Source: Lucinisca nassula
Taxonomy: Eukaryota; Mollusca; Bivalvia; Lucinida; Lucinidae
Direction of reading: 5' to 3'
Length of the DNA: 64,000 nucleotides
Assembly (NCBI GenBank): GCA_963580285.1
Contig: OY757010.1
Coordinates: 215,370,204 to 215,434,203 of the forward strand
Part shown: positions 11,031-20,337 of the stretch, one piece after another
Layout of the letters: each line of letters starts with the position of its first letter
How positions within the stretch are numbered: the first letter of the stretch is position 1
Position numbers and translations under genes: made by a program
Notes under the pieces: generated by a model
What the model was told of the DNA's origin: nothing
Seen by the model: only the letters and a program-made list of their open reading frames with translations
Databases searched by the model: none

Positions 11031-11234
11031 TGTAAGCAAAAATATTTTAAAAGATTTGCAAGAAGACAGATGACATAAAATACAACATTTTCTGGGGCAG
11101 ATATTTGTTCTTGCATCTTGATGGTTAAGCATTTGGTAAAATCTGATGACTATTCGATTTTTCACCATATTTGTTTCTAATGGTGAACATCTTCTGTCTG
11201 TCAACTCAAGGTGACTTAACTGAGCACCAACAAC

Positions 11235-11691
11235 AAGGCCCAGTTGTTAAAAACTAATGATGTTGTTAGTTAAGGGGAATGGGAACACCTTCAGGGCAGG
11301 CAACTCCTGCAAAAGTATTTTTGTCTCCCATGTCAATAGGGGTCAACTCTTAAAGGAAAGAACTTGCTCCTCAGGAGCAAATTCGTTCCTTTAAGGGTAG
11401 ACACCTTTTTCAGGAGAACTGAGCCTATAGAAAAGTGAACAGGAAGTCCCGAAAGTTATCTCCGTTTCAAAAATGGCAGAAAAGTTTGCCAGGTGTTGCC
11501 ATTCCCTTTAAATTGTTGTTAAACTGCTGTCATTTAATATGACAAATATACTAATATGTTTGCTGAAAAATATGAGCTCTGGCATATGGTAACTTTTTTT
11601 TCAGCAAAAATATTTATCAGAAATTGTAGTTGCTAGAAAAGTAAAACAAATTGACCACTTATGAGATTGTTAACTAACGACAACTGGGCTA
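11235..11691. mobile_element. MITE with GGCCCAGTTGTT ends, holding a nested MITE
   Basis: Left end AAGGCCCAGTTGTTAAAAAC near 11235, right end GTTAACTAACGACAACTGGG near 11668-11688; these are inverted relative to each other. Its middle is occupied by the TTAA-flanked element at 11274-11507. Confidence 0.65.
11274..11507. mobile_element. TTAA-flanked MITE with central hairpin (piggyBac-like)
   Basis: TTAA flanks both sides (11270-11273 and 11508-11511). Ends are GGGGAATGGGAACACCT and the reversed AGGTGTTGCCATTCCCT. At 11349-11395 there is a 47-base near-perfect hairpin, arm CTTAAAGGAAAGAACTTGC. TTAA duplication is the piggyBac signature; the assignment rests on that alone. Confidence 0.65.
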
Positions 11692-11820
11692 AGGTGATTT
11701 TCATTAGGACCTTAAACAAGCAGACTAAGAGCTCTTAGTACCGTATTTATCCTATATGGACACCTCAGCTCCTTGAACAAGTACAACCCGATGTTGTGTC
11801 TAAGACTAGCAGGATGAGTG

Positions 11821-11886
11821 GCAAACAGTGTAGACCCTGATGAGATGCCGCGTTCTGCGGCATCTCATCTGGGTCTACACTGTTTT
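11821..11886. mobile_element. P70 palindromic MITE, copy 2
   Basis: Near-perfect palindrome: GCAAACAGTGTAGACC on the left pairs with GGTCTACACTGTTT on the right, centred on GCCGCGTTCTGCGGC. Confidence 0.85.
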
Positions 11887-12033
11887 CTTAGGCCAGTCTG
11901 TCCTGGAATACATATGGAAAATACTTTATGCTCTGATTTATGTAGTTGCATGTGTAGCTAACTAATAGGGCTAAAAGCAAACTTCTTAAATAAAGCCACC
12001 TCTTGATCTCTTCTAGGTGACTTATCATCACGC

Positions 12034-12305
12034 TAACAAGTCCGTGAAATAAACACCCCCTTACACCCCACTTTATATAGAGAAAACTGGGGTTTACGGG
12101 GGTATACATTATTTTCCTTATTTCTGCTCCTAGACATAGATTGTGGGTACTCGTTAGAACCGCCTCAATGAGGCGGTTCTAACGAGTACCCACAACCTAT
12201 GTTTTGAGCATAAATACGAATAATATCACAACATTTCTTCAGAAAATTGGTTGTTTTGGAAATGTGAAAAAATGCACTATGATGCACGGGTGTGTTATCG
12301 TTATG
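12034..12305. mobile_element. Q MITE, copy with intact inner palindrome
   Basis: Contains the family phrase AAAACTGGGGTTTACGGGG, then arms ATAGATTGTGGGTACTCG and CGAGTACCCACAACCTAT around a CCGCCTCAATGAGGCGG core. The right end GTGTGTTATCGTTATG corresponds to the Q terminus. Confidence 0.75.
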
Positions 12306-12306
12306 T

Positions 12307-12450
12307 AGCACCAGATAAGAGGGGCTATGCACATATTATTATTCCAGTTTTTGCACCAAAACATATGTTGTGGGTACACATTAGAGGGCTGAGGGCACTT
12401 CAAATGAGTACCAACAACATATGTTTTTGTGCAGAAATAAGAAAAATCTC
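12307..12450. mobile_element. Diverged Q-like palindromic MITE
   Basis: ACATATGTTGTGGGTAC and AGTACCAACAACATATGT form the palindrome; flanks CAGTTTTTGCACCAAA and TTTGTGCAGAAATAAG match Q in type. It lies directly beside the previous Q copy. Confidence 0.55.
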
Positions 12451-12692
12451 AGTACTTTTCCTATGAAGTGATCTGGAGCTATGTGAAAAGATTGTTGCTA
12501 GACAGAACATATGTACAGGCTCACTGGAGACTTTGCTTGACGTCATAATCCCGATTTGTGACTGTAATAACCAGCCATATACGCCCCAAATTACAAATTT
12601 CAATCATTTTATCCCTTTTCTTATGCATTTATTTATTTTTAGTTTTAAAAATGATACAGTTTTGCCAAATGCTAGCCAACAAAAACTTGTTC

Positions 12693-12880
12693 ACGAAAAT
12701 AAGCCTTTATAAATTTGACCCCCTTGAACCCAACTTTTATATAGTAACATTGGGGTTTACAGGAATAAACCTTATTTTTCTTATTTCTGAAAAATTTAAC
12801 TATTTTTCATCTTCGAATTTTAGTTTTTTTGGAGGTAAAATTTTCAATGTAATTTTGTATAGGTGTGTTTTCGTAATGAT
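12693..12880. mobile_element. Q MITE lacking its inner palindrome
   Basis: Ends CACGAAAATAAGCCTTTATA and TATAGGTGTGTTTTCGTA are inverted, and ATTGGGGTTTACAGG is retained, but sequence jumps from CTTATTTCTGA straight to the 3' half. This is an internal deletion of the hairpin. Confidence 0.7.
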
Positions 12881-13089
12881 GATAACATTGTATTTGGAAC
12901 AGTACATCACAGAATATACATCTATTGCAGCAAATGTTTTTTTATCCAATCAGATGTGGCATTTCATTCTCAAGGCCATCAGAATTAAACCTAGTCTTGC
13001 TGAATAAATTTATTTTGCAACACTTATTTCTGATTATCAGCCTTTCAAAATACCCAACACATTTTTCTGCTAATTCACAAACTAAATGA

Positions 13090-13150
13090 CAAACTGTGTA
13101 CCCGTAGATCCAGATCAGAAGGCCATCTGATCTAGGTCTGCACTGTTTGT
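13090..13150. mobile_element. P70 palindromic MITE, copy 3
   Basis: CAAACTGTGTACCCGTAGATC to GATCTAGGTCTGCACTGTTTG, diverged palindrome centred on AGAAGGCCATCT. Confidence 0.75.
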
Positions 13151-13206
13151 AAAGGTTAATTGCATGTACCCTACTATTTAGCAGGGAGTTAAAAGTTAAG
13201 CTTTAC

Positions 13207-13330
13207 CTTCTTTGGCTGGGCAATCTGACTATAAACATCTTTCTTCACACCGTCTGTTTTCAATGCTCCATCCACAATAAACATAACACTGCTGTTACCT
13301 TGGTGATGGTAGCCTAGCCACAGACCACAC
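13207..13330 (-). CDS. Coding exon of the unrecognised host gene (second exon found)
   Basis: A 124-base exon on the minus strand between acceptor TTATTGTAG and donor GTAAAG. After one base that completes a codon from the previous exon, 41 codons read CGLWLGYHHQGNSSVMFIVD, then GALKTDGVKKDVYSQIAQPKK. The split codon (AG plus G, arginine) joins exactly to the exon at 30747-30861, about 17.4 kb upstream. The protein looks globular and not low-complexity; no family was recognised. It is one of the best supported coding segments in the window that is not mobile DNA. Confidence 0.7.
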
Positions 13331-13399
13331 CTACAATAATAATGAAATGTAGAGCTGTCAGAGGATCTGCCTATAGCCCCACTACAGCACTATTAGAGG

Positions 13400-14335
13400 A
13401 GAAAGACCCAGTGTTGAAATATTTCGAATTCATGCTTACCAGACAACATCACTGTCATAAACTTTGGTCAAATATCCCCCTCAGTGAGCTGATGTGCAGA
13501 ACCCATAAATGAACCATGCTGACTCAAAGTCAAGGTTACATTTGAAGGCCACGAGTTGGAAACTCAATTTTTTGTCCGTTCCATATCTCCTTTACCCTGC
13601 AAAGGATTTTCATTAAACTTTGGTCAATTATCCCCCCTCAGTGAGCTCATGCGCAGAGCCCCTAAATAAATCCAGGTCAAGGTCACATTTGAAGGTCATG
13701 AGTTTGAAATTTTGAATTCTGTGTTTGTTCCATATCTCCTTTACTCGTCAAAGGATTTTTGGTCAAATATCCCCCTCAGTCAGATGATGTGCAGAACCCA
13801 TAAATAAACAATGCTGACTCAAGGTCAAGGTCACAGTTGAAGGTCACGAGTTTGAAACTTTGATTTTTGTGTCCATTCCATATCTCCTTTACCCCTGGAA
13901 GGATTTTCATTAAACTTTGGTCAAATATCCCCCTCAGTGAGGTGATATACAGAACCCATAAATAAACTATGCCGACTAAAGGTCGAGATCACAGGTGAAG
14001 GTCACGAGTTTGAAACTTTGAATTTTGTGTCCGTTCCATATCTCCTTTACCCCTGGAAGGATTTTCATTAAAGTTTGGTGAAATATCCCCCCTCAGTGAG
14101 CTGATAAGCAGAACCAATAAATAAACTATGCCGACTGAAGGCTGAAGTCACAGGGGAAGGTCACGAGTTTGAAACTTTGATTTTTGTGCTCATTGCATAT
14201 CTCCTTTACCCCAGGAAGGACTTTCATTAAACTTTTGTGAAATATCCCCCTCTGTGAATTGATGTGCAGAACCAATAAATAAACCATGCCAACTCCAGGT
14301 CAAGGTCACAGGTGAATGTCACAAGGTTGAGCCAT
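13400..14335 (+). repeat. 158-bp tandem array T8
   Basis: Six units anchored on AATATCCCCCTCAGTGAG at about 13471, 13626, 13766, 13924, 14082 and 14241. Most are 155-159 bases; one is about 140. Each carries CCATATCTCCTTTACCCC and, in the better preserved units, AGGTCAAGGTCAC. No head or tail like those of the H families was seen. Confidence 0.85.
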
Positions 14336-14374
14336 GTCATTAAAGTGCAGCCGGGGATTTGGCTGTCCCTCTGA

Positions 14375-14580
14375 TTGCATTCTTATTATTTTCTTATTTC
14401 TGATCTAAGATGTAGATTGTGGTTATCCATTAGAATCGGCTCAGTGAGGCAGTTTCTATCAAAGACTCACCACCAATGTTTAGGGTACAAAAAATGTCAA
14501 GAATTTTTACCAGAAACTAACTATTTTGGAGATACTGAACAATGCACTATGTCACATGAATGTGCTATCATAATGTGGAG
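14375..14580. mobile_element. Q MITE, decayed
   Basis: TTCTTATTTCTGATCTAAG, GTAGATTGTGGTTATCC and CACATGAATGTGCTATCA follow the Q order, with a weakened palindrome. Confidence 0.5.
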
Positions 14581-14690
14581 CAGGCATTCCATGATATAAG
14601 CTGATGTCTAACAATGAACTGGAGACAGCGTGTTGAAATACATTTAACCCATATACATTGTAGTACCGGAAACTCCTAAAGGGGTAATTG

Positions 14691-14754
14691 GCAAACAGTG
14701 CAGGCCCAGATCAGACGCCACAGAACGCGGCATCTGATGAGGGCATCCACTGCT
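14691..14754. mobile_element. P70 palindromic MITE, copy 4
   Basis: GCAAACAGTGCAGGCCCAG opens it and GGGCATCCACTGCT closes it, around CAGAACGCGGCATCTGATG; the right arm is diverged. Confidence 0.75.
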
Positions 14755-14907
14755 AAAAGTTCAATCATTTTCCAATTAAATTTTGATGAAAACACAACCT
14801 GACACCCCTAAATTTTGAAATGGATTCCTGCTATATATAAGGAGGAAGATTCCATTTGGTACAACAAGGGTTAATGTTAAATAAATTACCTTTATTACTT
14901 ATATTTA

Positions 14908-15195
14908 TATTGGGGCTTGCAGAAATAAATGAGCTGCATGATGCTTCGATGCAGAGCAGAATCTGACCGCACACAAGTACTGGTAAACCGCTTAGAGGAT
15001 CTAAGCCTGCCCAGGCAAAGTGGTGCAAGTCAGACCGTCCATGCTTATAAACCCTATTGGTTTCATTGGGTGACAGGGCTTGCGATGCCATTTCATCTCA
15101 ATGTTGGGTAAAAGTCCAACAAATTGGAAGCAACATCTCCAAAATGAACTTTACAGTGTTGAAAGGGACATTAAACATCCAATCAAACAAACAAA
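14908..15195 (+). mobile_element. S2 SINE, 5'-truncated
   Basis: Body with GCTGCATGATGCTTC, CCTATTGGTTTCATTGGG and the 3' end ACATTAAACATCCAATC plus an AAACA tail. An 11-base target duplication ACTTATATTTA flanks it at 14897-14907 and 15196-15206. The first bases of longer copies (CCCCGCCCATCGG) are missing. Confidence 0.8.
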
Positions 15196-15211
15196 ACTTA
15201 TATTTACATTA

Positions 15212-15530
15212 TTTTCCACCATCCCCGCCCATCGGGGCTTGGAGAAATAGATTGGGCTGCATGATGCTTCCACGCAGAGCTGATACCGACCGCACATGAG
15301 TACTGGTAATCTGCTTAGAACATCAAAGCCTGTCCAGGAAAATTGCTGCGAGTGGGCCCGTCCATGCTTATAAACCCTATTGGTTTCATTGGGCGGCAGG
15401 GATTGAGATGTCATTTCATCTCAATGGCGGGTAAAAGTCCCACAAAATTGGAAGCAACATCTCAAAAATGACCTAAATAGTGTGGACTGGGATGTTAAAC
15501 CTCAAATCAAACAAACAAACAAACAAAACA
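15212..15530 (+). mobile_element. S2 SINE, near full length
   Basis: Opens CCCCGCCCATCGGGGC, a small hairpin, and ends GTTAAACCTCAAATC followed by four CAAA repeats. No tRNA-like head is evident. It sits immediately downstream of another S2 copy in the same orientation. Confidence 0.75.
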
Positions 15531-15900
15531 TTAATTCCCATCCATCATTTGACAAAAAAATCTTGTTTAAAGGCCAAAATAACGGAAGAAAACAAATGTA
15601 CAGTTTTCCTATTGACAGCAGAACACCCCCATCGGTGCCATAATGTCTATATCATCCAATCACATTGTACAGAACCATTGTTTATTTTGACGTCGCTGAC
15701 ATCGCTGGAGTCAAATGTATTCATTGAAGTATGAACAGCATTGTTTCCCAGTAGTTGACTATAGGGGATTTCTGCTTTTGCACTGTGAATGTAAATATTA
15801 AAGCTTGACCTGCTGATATTTAAATATGCCACAACCACTAGATTATCAACCAATAAGATTACTTGATGCAATTTTTTGCAACAAATTAATATACTGAATG
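15531..15900. other. No recognisable feature
   Basis: Short open frames occur on both strands, but none is bounded by convincing splice sites or shows a known motif. Confidence 0.45.
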
Positions 15901-15968
15901 GCAAACAATGAAGATCCTGATCAGATGGCTTCTTCAGAAGCCATCTGATCTGGATCTACATTGTTTGA
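15901..15968. mobile_element. P70 palindromic MITE, copy 5
   Basis: GCAAACAATGAAGATCC pairs with GGATCTACATTGTTTG; the centre GATGGCTTCTTCAGAAGCCATC is a perfect hairpin. Confidence 0.85.
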
Positions 15969-16054
15969 AAGACAAGACATATCCGGGCTCAGCAGGACAA
16001 GGGTTAAATATATGGAAATAAGCCACTCCAAGCAACGAAGTGTCTTCATGTGAG

Positions 16055-16264
16055 TGCATAAAGGGAAGACACAAGGTACCCACATGCCAAATATGAAGGC
16101 TCTATCTCAAACGGCAAATATGAAGGCTCTATCTCAAACAGTTCAAAAGTTATGATAAAGTAGGTTACAGGTCCAAATCTTTTGTACGTGTGGGAAGCCC
16201 TTGTCAAAAGGAACCTACATGCCAAAGATGAAGGCTCTATCTGAAACAGTTCAAAAGTTATGAT
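16055..16264 (+). repeat. Tandem-repeat family T7, left part
   Basis: Units share AATATGAAGGCTCTATCTC and CAGTTCAAAAGTTATGA. One unit has a short internal repetition (16090-16135). The family resumes at 18723 after two nested insertions. Confidence 0.7.
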
Positions 16265-16440
16265 AAAATAGAAGTAAAGGCAATGATCAAGAATCGATAC
16301 AATTAACCCACAGCTCCCATCAGAGACACCAAAGGGAAAGAAGCACAAACATGACACAACTAGACCTTAATGGAAACATCAATAGCAGAAAGCCAAAAGG
16401 ACAGTTACTTTCCCACAAAACGGCCAATTGGCTACCCAAA
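16265..16440 (-). mobile_element. 3' tail fragment of a Penelope-like element
   Basis: Closely matches the tails at 51817, 59379 and 61129: AGAAGTAAAGGCAATGATC, GAATCGATACAATTAAC, GACACCAAAGGGAAAGAA and CAGTTACTTTCCCACAAAA in the same order. It continues for about 25 bases at 18697 (ATAAGCGATACACAC), so the H1 element between is a later insertion. No RT sequence remains. Confidence 0.8.
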
Positions 16441-18696
16441 ACAAGAGGGCCCAGAGGGCCCTGAATCGCTCACCTGAAAATTAGTGTCTCCAGTACATTC
16501 TAGGCCCAAGGGCTATAATTTGAACAAACTATGTAATGGTCCACTAGATGAAGCTTCATACCAAATATCAAAGACCTGGGCCTTCTGGTTTCAGACAAGA
16601 AGATTTTTAAAGGTTTTCCCTATATAAGCCTATGAAAAACCAAAGGGTCCCGGGGTGGGGGCATTTTTGGCCCAAGGGCTATAATTTGAACAATCTTGAA
16701 AGAGGTCCACTGGATGAAGCTTCATACCAAATATCAAAGACCTGGGCCTACTGGTTTCAGACATGAAGATCTTCAAAGGTTTTCCCTATTTAAGCCTATG
16801 AAAAACCAAAGGGTCCCGGGGTGGGGGCATTTTTGGCCCAAGGGCTATAATTTGAACAATCTTGAAAGAGGTCCACTAGATGAAGCTTCACACCAAATAC
16901 CAAAGATCTGGGCCTTGTGGTTTCAGAGAAAAGGATTTTTAAAGATTTTCCCTGTACAAACCTATGTAAAACCAAAGGCCCGCAGGGCGGGGGCATTTTT
17001 GGCCCCAAGGCTATAATTTGAACAATCTTAGTAAAGGTCCACCAGGTAAAGCTTCACACCAAATATTAAAGACCTGGGCCTTGTGATTTCAGAGAAGAAG
17101 ATTTTTTAATGATTTTCCCTATATAAGCCTATGTAAAACCATAGGCCCCCACGGCGGGGGCATTTTGGCCCCCAGGGCTATAATTTGAACAATCTTGAAA
17201 GAGGTCCATTAGATGAAGCTTCACGCCAAATATCAAAGATCTGGGCCTTGCGGTTTCAGAGAAGAAGATTTTTAAAGATTTTCCCTGTATTCCCTATGTA
17301 AAACCAAAGGCCCCCAGGGCGGGGGCATTTTTGGCCCAAAGGCTATAATTTGAACAATCTTAGTAGAGGTCCACCAGGTAAAGCTTCACACCAAATATTA
17401 AAGACCTGGGCCTTGTGTTTTCAGAGAAGAAGTTTTTTTAATGACTTTCCCTATATAAGCCTATGTAAAACCATAGGCCCCCGCCCCGGGGGCATTTTGG
17501 CCCCCAGGGCTTTAATTTGAACAATTTTGAAAGAGGTCCAATAGATTAAGCTTCATACCAAATATCAAAGAACTGGGCCTTGCCGTTTGAGAGAAGAAGA
17601 TTTTTAAAGATTTTCCCTGTATAAGCCTATGTAAAACCAAAAGCCCCCGGGGCGGGGGCATTTTTGGCCCCAAGGCTATAATTTGAACAATCTTGAAAGA
17701 GGTCCACTAGATGAAGCTTCATACCAAATATCAAAGATCTGGGCCTTGCGGTTTGAGAGAAGAAGATTTTTAAAGATTTTCCCTGTATAAGCCTATGTAA
17801 AACCAAAGGCCCCCGGGGCGGGGGCATTTTTGGCCCCAAGGCTATAATTTGAACAATCTTAGTAGAGGTCCACCAGGTCGAGCTTCACACCAAATATTAA
17901 AGACCTGGGCCTTGTGGTTTCAGAGAAGATTTTTTAATGATTTTCCCTGTATAAGCCCATGTAAAACCAAAGGCCCCCGGGGCGGGGGCATTTGGCCCCC
18001 AGGGCTATAATTTGAACAATCTTGGTAGAGGTCCACTAGATGAAGCTTCATACCAAATATTGAAGACCTGGGCCTTGCGGTTTCAGAGAAGAAGATTTTT
18101 AAAGATTTTCCCTGTATAAGTCTATGTAAAACCAAAGGCCCCCGGGGCGGGGGCATTTTTGGCCCCAAGGCTATAATTTGAACAATCTTAGTAGAGGTCC
18201 ACCAGGTAAAGCTTCACACCAAATGTTAAAGACCTGGACCTTGTGGTTTCAGAGAAGAAGATTTTTTAATGATTTTCCCTATATAAGCCTATGTAAAACC
18301 AAAGGCCCCCGGGGCGGGGGCATTTTGGCCCCAGGGCTATAATTTGAACAATCTTGGTAGAGGTCCACTAGATGAAGCTTCATACCAAATATCGATGACC
18401 TGGGCCTTGCGGTTTCAGAGAAGAAGATTTTTAAAATTTTGTTTTAAAAAATCTATTTTTAGCTCCTGTGACCCAGATGTGCAATGGACCGGAACCATTT
18501 GAACAATTTTGAAAGGGGACCACCTAAGGATCATTGCTGTGAAGTTTGGTCAAAATCCGATCAGCGGTTTAGGAGGAGATGTCATTTGAAGAAAAAGTTT
18601 ACGCACACACACACACACACACACACGCACGCACTGACGAGGGACGACGGACGAAAAGTGATCCCAAAAGCTCACCTTGTCGTGACAGGTGAGCTA
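16441..18696 (+). mobile_element. Helitron-like family H1, copy D (complete)
   Basis: Starts ACAAGAGGGCCCAGAGGGC (5' hairpin) then ATCGCTCACCTG. It carries about eleven core units, a tail and a (CA)n tract at about 18604-18626, and ends in AGCTCACC..GGTGAGCTA. It is inserted in a Penelope-like tail: other copies read CCAAAATTAAAAGACAC across the junction. No clear target duplication is visible, as expected for Helitron-type insertion. Confidence 0.75.
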
Positions 18697-18722
18697 ACAA
18701 AATAATATAAGCGATACACACA

Positions 18723-19130
18723 CTCAAAGACAAAGTTGGTCACAGGTCATGGTCCCAGGCCAAAATTTTTGTATGAGTGGGAAACCCTTGTTACAAGAAA
18801 CCTATATGCTATATATGAAGGCTCTATCTCAAACAGTTCAAAAGTTATGACAAATGTTATGTTTTTCTTTAAAGTTGGTCGCAGGTCAATTTTTTTGTAT
18901 GAGTGGGAATCCTTGCCACAAGGAACCTACGTGCTAAATATGAAGGTTCCATCTCAAATGGTTCAAAAGTTATGACCAAAGTTACTTTTTCTTTAAAGTA
19001 GGTCCCAGGTCAAGGTCAAATTCGTAATTTTTTGTATGAGTGGAAATCCCTTCTCAAAAATAACCTACATGCCAAATATGAAGGCTCTGTCTCAAACAGT
19101 TCAAAAGTTATGACTAATGTAAAAGTTGTC
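18723..19130 (+). repeat. Tandem-repeat family T7, right part
   Basis: Three units of about 125-135 bases anchored on TTTTTGTATGAGTGG and CAGTTCAAAAGTTATGA, with CAGGTCAAGGTCAAA in the last unit. Together with 16055-16264 this was one array before insertion of the Penelope-like tail and H1 copy D. Confidence 0.75.
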
Positions 19131-20213
19131 CACGTCCAAAGCAACAGACGGCAAAACTAGATGTCCGCATTATCGCTACCGGGTACATAATACAACATGA
19201 CCTCATTATAACACAGTTTGGCATATTACACTGTTTCAAGATGCACGCTAAAAATGTATCAATTATATAGAACAAGAGAGCCATGATGGCCCTGGATCGC
19301 TCACCTGATCCATAGAGTAACAAGTGGGCCCCCGGGAGGGCCATTATTAACCCCAGGGTTATAATGTGCATAATGTTGAGGGAGGTCTAAAAAGGTGAAG
19401 CTTCATAACAAATATCAACAAAGGCTATAATTTGAACAATCTTGGCAAAGGACTACTAGATGAAGCTACACACCAAATATCAAAGACCTGGGCCTTGCGG
19501 TTTCAGAGAAGCTTATTTTAAAGATATTCCCTACATAAGCCTATGAAAAACCAAATGGCCCCGGGGCGGGGGCATTTTTGGCCCCAGGGCTATAATTGAA
19601 AAATCTTGATAGAGGTCCACTAGACGAAGCTTCACACCAAATACATCATGTATGAAAGAACTGGGCCTTGCTGTTTCAGAGAAGAAGATTTTCAAAGATC
19701 ATCTCTATATAAGTCTATGTAAAACCAAATGGCCCGGGGACGGGGGCATTTGTGGCCCAAGGGCTATAATAAGAACAATCTTGGTAGAGGTCCACTAGAT
19801 GAAGCTCCATACCAAATATCAAAGGCCATGGCCTTGCAGTTTCAGAGAAGAAGATTTTTAAAGATCTCCGTATATACTGTATTCGGGTGTGTATTACCCG
19901 CATTTGCGTACTACCCTCACCCCTTTTTTTTGCCGAAATCTGGGGGAAAACTGCTATTCTGTTGTATTACCCGCATGGAACATTTGCTGAAATTTTGGTG
20001 GATGCGTAAGTGAGAAAAAGTAAGAATTTGGTCAGTTTTTGTAACACACAATAGAATGCGCGATCGTCTTCAAAAGACGGGAAAATGCACGTGCGTGAAA
20101 GTATCACCAGACAGCATGTATTTTACATTAAAATGTTGAAAAAACTTTACCTTTTCACCATTGTTATTTATTTATTAACCCACATATGCATGTGGCCCTT
20201 TTTTGGGACATTG

Positions 20214-20286
20214 GCAAACAGTGCAGTCCCAGATCAGACACCTCAGAAAGACGCCGCAGACGTCTGAATTGGATTTACACTGTTTG
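20214..20286. mobile_element. P70 palindromic MITE, copy 6
   Basis: GCAAACAGTGCAGTCCCAG to TGGATTTACACTGTTTG around CAGAAAGACGCCGCAGACGTC. It lies inside element X. Confidence 0.75.
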
Positions 20287-20337
20287 ATGATTTATAACGG
20301 TTCAATTATGACACTATTGTTAATCCCTGTCATAATT

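Noticed and set aside
12558..13007. 149-codon plus-strand frame as a gene
   Set aside because: It runs across a Q MITE and AT-rich DNA and is rich in Phe, Leu and Ile as expected by chance; no motif.
16696..18168. Open frames of 70-106 codons on both strands of the H1 arrays
   Set aside because: They repeat with the 166-base unit, appear in several frames and on both strands, and have no known motif; they are by-products of the repeat.
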